A DNA stretch of 51,655 nt, taken from the NCBI GenBank assembly GCA_025353585.1, contig JANXOM010000209.1:1-51655 (forward strand). The letters run 5' to 3'. Position numbers and translations under genes: made by a program. This document shows positions 48,107-51,655 of the stretch, one piece after another. Under the pieces are notes generated by a model, which ran no database searches, was not told the DNA's origin, and saw nothing but the letters and a program-made list of their open reading frames with translations. Source of the stretch: Deltaproteobacteria bacterium (GTDB taxonomy: Bacteria > Myxococcota_A > Polyangia > Haliangiales > Haliangiaceae). How positions within the stretch are numbered: position 1 is the stretch's first letter; each line of letters opens with the position of its first letter.

Positions 48107-48525
48107 CGCGCGCCCGGCACGGCAGCGCCGACCAGGTGTGGAACAGCCTCGTCGCGCTCGTGATGGACTCGCGCAGCGACTACCGCCGCAAGGCCATCGA
48201 GACCACCGGCCTGCCGTTCGGCCGCGTGCGCGCGCTGCGCCGGCTCGACGCGGGCCCGCTCGCGCTGCACGCGCTGGCCGAGGCGATGACCGTCGACGCG
48301 CCGGCGGCGACGGTCGCCGTCAACGACCTCGAGGCGCGCGGGCTCGTGGTGCGCGCGCCGCACCCGACGAACCGGCGCGTGAAGCTCGTGTCGCTGACGC
48401 CGGCGGGCCGCGAGATGGTGGCCCGGGTGAACGCCTTGACCGAGCACGCGCCGGACGCGTTCGCCGCGCTGTCGGCGGCCGAGCTCGCCGTGCTCGCGCG
48501 GGTGGTCGAGCTGCTCACCAGGTGA
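48103..48525 (+). CDS. MarR-family transcriptional regulator
   Basis: 140 residues, GTG start in the exporter stop codon. A winged helix is visible: LALHALAEAMTVDAPAATVAVNDLEARGLVVRAPHPTNRRVKLVSLTPAGREMV, broken here into the recognition helix and the wing with its D/N-x-R-R-V pattern. Flanking helices form the dimer. MarR proteins repress neighbouring pumps until a ligand binds. The double ACAA/TTGT inverted repeat before the exporter is its likely operator. Its last 11 bases overlap the convergent gene ending at 48515. Confidence 0.93.
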   Translation: MTRARHGSADQVWNSLVALVMDSRSDYRRKAIETTGLPFGRVRALRRLDAGPLALHALAEAMTVDAPAATVAVNDLEARGLVVRAPHPTNRRVKLVSLTPAGREMVARVNALTEHAPDAFAALSAAELAVLARVVELLTR

Positions 48526-49234
48526 CTTGCATGCTCGACTGGAACAGCATCGTGCGATCCGTGTAGGTCGCGTCGGGCATCGGGGTCGCGACGCGGCACG
48601 TCAGGCCGCGGCAGACCGCGGCGGACTCCGAGGCGTGCGGCGCGAAGGCCATGCGCCAGCCGAGGAACCAGCCGACGCGCCGCGGGACCGTGACGGGCTC
48701 CTGCAGGCGGTGGTCGAGCATGATGCCGAAGCCCACCTGGCCTTCGACGCGCCCCGTGTTCTCGGGGACCATGCGCTCGGCGTCGCCGGCGGCGGGCTTG
48801 CCCCACGCGGTCCAGACCTTGGCCGCGCCGCCCTCGACGTACACCGCGAACAAGGTGTTCGGCCCGACGACATGGGACTCGAGGCGCAGGACGTCGAAGC
48901 GCGCCGTGAGGCCGAGGCGTTCCTGCGTGCCGAGCCTCGCGTCGGTGAGATCGGTTGCGTTCAGGTTCGCGAGGCCGAGCTCCGCCTCGAGCGCGAGGCG
49001 GCCGAAGCGCTGGCCGCCGGCGAGCGTGCCGCCGAGTGTGCGCACGTCCTGGCGCTGCCCGTGGATGAAGCCGACGGACGTGCCGAGGCGCAGGGTCGAG
49101 CCGTGGGTGTCGTGGGGCGCGAACGGGCTCTCGACGTACTCGACCCCCAGCTGTGGGGTCGGATCGGCCCATGCGACATTGGCCCCTGTGACGCCCAGGC
49201 ACGCGATCACGACCAGCGGCTTGGAAGAGCGCAT
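48515..49234 (-). CDS. predicted outer-membrane protein, paralogue 2
   Basis: 239 residues with a signal peptide (ending GANVAWAD). Beta-strand-like segments (STLRLGTSVGFIHG, RLALEAELGLANLN, FAVYVEGGAAKVWTAW, QVGFGIMLDHRL, GWFLGWRMAFAPHA), a cysteine pair CRGLTC, and a C-terminus MLFQSSMQVTW ending in an aromatic residue, which is the outer-membrane insertion signal. It is a paralogue of the product of 45675-46319. The long inverted repeat at 49320-49473 lies upstream of it and no promoter was recognised. Confidence 0.8.
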   Translation of the reverse strand: MRSSKPLVVIACLGVTGANVAWADPTPQLGVEYVESPFAPHDTHGSTLRLGTSVGFIHGQRQDVRTLGGTLAGGQRFGRLALEAELGLANLNATDLTDARLGTQERLGLTARFDVLRLESHVVGPNTLFAVYVEGGAAKVWTAWGKPAAGDAERMVPENTGRVEGQVGFGIMLDHRLQEPVTVPRRVGWFLGWRMAFAPHASESAAVCRGLTCRVATPMPDATYTDRTMLFQSSMQVTW

Positions 49235-49319
49235 GGATTACCTCAGCACTGCAGTACGCGCGCCGCCCGTGAAGGGTTCCTGGTTCACGGCTTCTTCATG
49301 GGGCGGGAGCGCGGTGCCC

Positions 49320-49473
49320 GCTTACCGCAGAGTCAGGGAGGACGCCGAGAGTGAGGAGCAGAAGGAGAGGGTTTGATTCCATGGGGCCCGTACCGCGACC
49401 ACAGCTGTCCATGGTGCCAACCCCTCCCCTTCTGCTCCTCGCTCTCTGTGACCTCCCTGACTCTGCGGTAAGC
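49320..49473. repeat. long inverted repeat, 52-bp arms
   Basis: Arms 49320-49371 and 49422-49473 match at 47 of 52 positions. The outer 22 bases are perfect (starting GCTTACCGCAGAG, ending TCAGGGAGG). The 50-base loop holds two CCATGG sites. It separates aroE (ends 49485) from paralogue 2 (starts 49234) on the same strand. It may be a miniature mobile element or an extended hairpin that ends the aroE transcript. No transposase is nearby. Nothing else was seen in 49235-49484. Confidence 0.85.
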
Positions 49474-49484
49474 GTCGCCCGCGC

Positions 49485-50294
49485 TCACCCCCGCAGCGCC
49501 CGCCGCATCACGTCGACCGGTGCGTCCGCACCCGTCCACAACCGGAACGCGTGCGCGCCCTGGCGGACCAGCATCTCGGCGCCGTCGAACGTGCGGTGGC
49601 CGGCCGCCGCCGCCCGCGCGAGGAGCAGGGGCGTCCGGTGGTAGACGAGCGAGCCGACCCACGCCGCGGCGGGCAGCGCGGCCAGCGGGAGCGCGGCGAC
49701 CATGCCCTGCTCGGCGCCTGGGTCGAGCGCGACCGAGGTGCAGTCGACGACGAGATCCGCGCTCGCGAACGCGGCGGCCAGGTTCGCGACGGACCAGGGG
49801 ACGCTCGCGCGCCACGTGCAGGCCGAGCGCGCGACGATCGTCAGCCGCGCGGCGCCGCTCGCCTCCAGGCCGTGGGCCACCGCGCGGGCCGCGCCCCCGC
49901 CGCCGAGCAAGACGCACCGCGCGCCGCGCACCTCCCCGCCCGCCGCGGCGAGCGCGTCGGTGAAGCCGGGGCTGTCGGTGTTGTGGCCGATCACGCGGCC
50001 GCCGGCGAGCTGCAGGCAATTGACGGCGCCGATGGCGGCCGCCGCCGGGGCGAGCTCGTCGCACAGCGCCGCGACCGCGTGCTTGTGCGGGACCGTCACG
50101 CTCGCGCCGAGCGCGCCCATCGCGCGCAGGCCGGCGACGCACGCGGGCAGCTCCGCCGGCGCCACGTCGAGCGCGAGGAACACCGCGTCGAGGCCCGCCG
50201 CCGCGAACGCCGCGTTCATCATCGCCGGGCTGCGCGAGTGAGCGACCGGGTGGCCGAGCACGACCGCGAAGCGCGTGGCGCCGCCGATCGTCAC
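49485..50294 (-). CDS. aroE: shikimate dehydrogenase
   Basis: A 269-residue cytoplasmic NADPH-dependent enzyme that reduces 3-dehydroshikimate to shikimate in aromatic amino acid synthesis. Motifs: VLGHPVAHSRSPAMMNAAF (substrate serines), SVTVPHKHA with the catalytic lysine, NTDSPGF with the catalytic aspartate, the nucleotide loop VLLGGGGAARAV, and the end GAHAFRLWTG. The GTG start overlaps the stop of the GGDEF-like gene, so the two are translationally coupled. Confidence 0.95.
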   Translation of the reverse strand: MTIGGATRFAVVLGHPVAHSRSPAMMNAAFAAAGLDAVFLALDVAPAELPACVAGLRAMGALGASVTVPHKHAVAALCDELAPAAAAIGAVNCLQLAGGRVIGHNTDSPGFTDALAAAGGEVRGARCVLLGGGGAARAVAHGLEASGAARLTIVARSACTWRASVPWSVANLAAAFASADLVVDCTSVALDPGAEQGMVAALPLAALPAAAWVGSLVYHRTPLLLARAAAAGHRTFDGAEMLVRQGAHAFRLWTGADAPVDVMRRALRG

Positions 50295-51448
50295 GTCACC
50301 TCGCGCCGGGCGTGCTCGAGGGCGCGCGTCGCGTCGCGCATGAGCCGCGAGAAGCTGAGCGGCTCGCCGGGAGACGCGCCCGCCACCGCGCCGGTGACGT
50401 GCAGGGGAAACGTGCGGCCGGCCGCACTGACCGCATCGCCGCTCGCGACGGCCGCGATGACCCGCTGGCCCACGCTCGCCGCGCCGGCGAGGTCGGTGTA
50501 CGGCAAGAGCACGAGAAACCGCTCGTGGTCGAGTTGCGTCGCGAGGTCGATGTCGCGGATCGCGCGGACGAGCGCGGTGCCGATGCGCGCGCGCAGGATG
50601 CCGCGCACGCCGGTCGGCGGCGGGGGCCGCGCGACCTCGACGGCGAACAGCGCCACGGCGAGCGGATACGCGTAGCGCCGGGCGCGCTTGATCTCGAGCT
50701 CGAGCGCGCGCTGGAATCGCTCGAACGGCTCGAGGCTGCCGGGCTCGGTGTGGGCGACCTGGTCGAGGCGCGCGCGCAGCGTGGCCTCCGCGCCGCGGGC
50801 CGCCGCGAGAGCGTGGCGCTCGGTCGCGAGCCGGGCGGCGGCGAGGAGCACCGGCGCGAGCTTGTCGACATCGTGCGGGCGCGCCAGGACGAGGTCCGCG
50901 CCGGCCGCGGCCGCGCGCCGCGCACCGAGGGCGAGGCCGCCGGCGACCGACGCCACGAGCACGGGCCGCCGCGTCGCGAGCGCAAGCGCGGCCGCGAGCA
51001 GGCCGCCCGCCGCATCGCCCGGCGCGCCGTCATGCACCGGCGCGCCGGGCGCGACCGGCGTCAACGCGACGAGCAGCACGTCGCACGCGCCCTCGCGCAC
51101 GAGGGTCGTGATGGCCGCGAGGCCCTCGATGCCCGCGCCTCCGCCGACGACAAGGTGCCCGGCCGCGATGACGGCGAGCTGCGCGGCCGCGAGGTGCCCG
51201 TGGCTCTCCCACACCGCGACCCGCAGCGGAGAGATCGGCGCCGGCCCCGGCGCCGGCGGCACGAACCCCGGCGCCGCGGGGGGCGAGTCGCGCGTGGGCC
51301 GCGCGTCGTGCACCTGCAATGCCTCGAGGGCCGCCGGCTCCGTGGCGACGTGGCCCAGCCGCTCCGCCGACGAGCGCCCCCGCGGCCGCGGCGTGCGTGC
51401 GCGATCCTTCTTTTTCGGCGGCGGCGGCGGCGGCGGCGGGCCGATCAC
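50291..51448 (-). CDS. degenerate GGDEF-type regulator with REC-like N-terminal domain
   Basis: 385 residues from a GTG that overlaps the xseA stop. A Pro-rich, basic N-terminus (eight prolines, then KKKDRARTPRPRGR) leads to a receiver-like alpha/beta domain at about 75-210 (PLRVAVWESHGHLAAAQLAVI, VLLVALTPV, PVLVASVAGG, GADLVLARPHDVDKL). The C-terminal 150 residues follow the GGDEF fold: RFQRALELEIKRARRYAYPLAVALFAV, ALVRAIRDIDLATQL, then DHERFLVLLPYTD where an active enzyme has GGDEF. The active-site loop is lost, so it should not make cyclic di-GMP; it may bind nucleotide or a partner. Its link to xseA and aroE is translational only. Confidence 0.75.
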   Translation of the reverse strand: MIGPPPPPPPPKKKDRARTPRPRGRSSAERLGHVATEPAALEALQVHDARPTRDSPPAAPGFVPPAPGPAPISPLRVAVWESHGHLAAAQLAVIAAGHLVVGGGAGIEGLAAITTLVREGACDVLLVALTPVAPGAPVHDGAPGDAAGGLLAAALALATRRPVLVASVAGGLALGARRAAAAGADLVLARPHDVDKLAPVLLAAARLATERHALAAARGAEATLRARLDQVAHTEPGSLEPFERFQRALELEIKRARRYAYPLAVALFAVEVARPPPPTGVRGILRARIGTALVRAIRDIDLATQLDHERFLVLLPYTDLAGAASVGQRVIAAVASGDAVSAAGRTFPLHVTGAVAGASPGEPLSFSRLMRDATRALEHARREVT

Positions 51449-51655
51449 GGGTCGTCGCCCTCCGTCGCGACGACCGCGAGCGGCCCGCGCGCGAGGCGCA
51501 CCTGGAGGCGCGTGCCCGGCGGCGCCTGGGCCGGATCGCGCACGACCTCGCCGGCGCGCAGGACCATGGCGGACCCGCGCTCGAGCACCGCGAGCGGCGA
51601 CAGCGCGTGCGCCTGGGCGGCCAGCGCGCCGAGCTCCGCGCGCCGGAGGTCCACG
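51445..51655 (-). CDS. xseA: exodeoxyribonuclease VII large subunit, C-terminal part (runs off the window)
   Basis: Only the last 70 or so codons are in the window; the 5' part lies beyond base 51655. The stretch LGALAAQAHALSPLAVLERGSAMV is the conserved XseA C-terminal motif, followed by a final small beta module (VVRDPAQAPPGTRLQVRLARGPL). ExoVII degrades single-stranded DNA. Its stop overlaps the start of the next gene. Confidence 0.85.
   Translation of the reverse strand, partial: VDLRRAELGALAAQAHALSPLAVLERGSAMVLRAGEVVRDPAQAPPGTRLQVRLARGPLAVVATEGDDP

Noticed and set aside
49351..49644. Plus-strand open frame across the long inverted repeat
   Set aside because: It runs through the repeat arms and the end of aroE in the wrong strand, with no coding pattern of its own.

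Overview
This is a GC-rich (about 70 %) chromosomal window with almost gap-free gene packing, frequent GTG starts and many ATGA/GTGA overlaps. Three transmembrane Ser/Thr protein kinases, PEGA-domain proteins, many short lipoproteins, a degenerate GGDEF protein and a meso-DAP type peptidoglycan pathway point to a Gram-negative predatory or soil bacterium of the Myxococcota (old Deltaproteobacteria). I cannot assign a genus from sequence alone.

Layout. (1) 144-3837, minus strand: a four-gene operon with a di-haem DUF1111 oxidoreductase, an imelysin, a small cytochrome P460-like lipoprotein and a predicted beta-barrel protein. It looks like an iron or haem acquisition/redox locus, with a Fur-like inverted repeat at its first start codon. 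(2) 4000-5944: a frameshifted small gene, then lysA. (3) 5972-12845: a large kinase with a predicted propeller, a second divergent DUF1111 protein, a REP-like repeat cluster, and a stand-alone molybdopterin oxidoreductase whose 3' end runs into the repeats. (4) 12862-18472, minus strand: a PEGA membrane protein translationally coupled to a PEGA kinase, then GST, ArfB and a Fic-fold protein with a destroyed catalytic motif. (5) 18559-40548, plus strand: the division and cell wall (dcw) cluster rsmH-ftsL-ftsI-murE/F(fused)-mraY-murD-x-x-ftsW-murG-murC-x-murB-ddl-x-x-ftsQ-ftsA-ftsZ, where x marks accessory genes, mostly lipoproteins. mraZ is absent. (6) 40711-45641: a TonB-dependent receptor followed 11 bases later by a protein that joins a cytoplasmic Ser/Thr kinase, one membrane span, a proline-rich periplasmic linker and a TonB-type C-terminal domain. 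(7) 45675-49234: two paralogous outer-membrane-type proteins flanking a Cys-rich lipoprotein and an MFS exporter/MarR pair with a double operator. (8) 49320-51655: a long inverted repeat, aroE, a degenerate GGDEF regulator and the 3' end of xseA.

How the genes work together. LysA makes lysine from meso-DAP, while MurE, with its DNPR motif, adds meso-DAP to the wall precursor. The dcw genes take the precursor from UDP-MurNAc to lipid II and then to septal assembly. Two observations stand out. One is the receptor/kinase-TonB pair, which could carry an outer-membrane uptake signal directly to a cytoplasmic kinase. The other is an A-tract plus TGCCC-N9-GGGCA element found just upstream of ftsL, ftsQ and ftsZ and nowhere else that I noticed, which may be a shared division operator. 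No tRNA, rRNA, CRISPR array or intact insertion sequence was seen.
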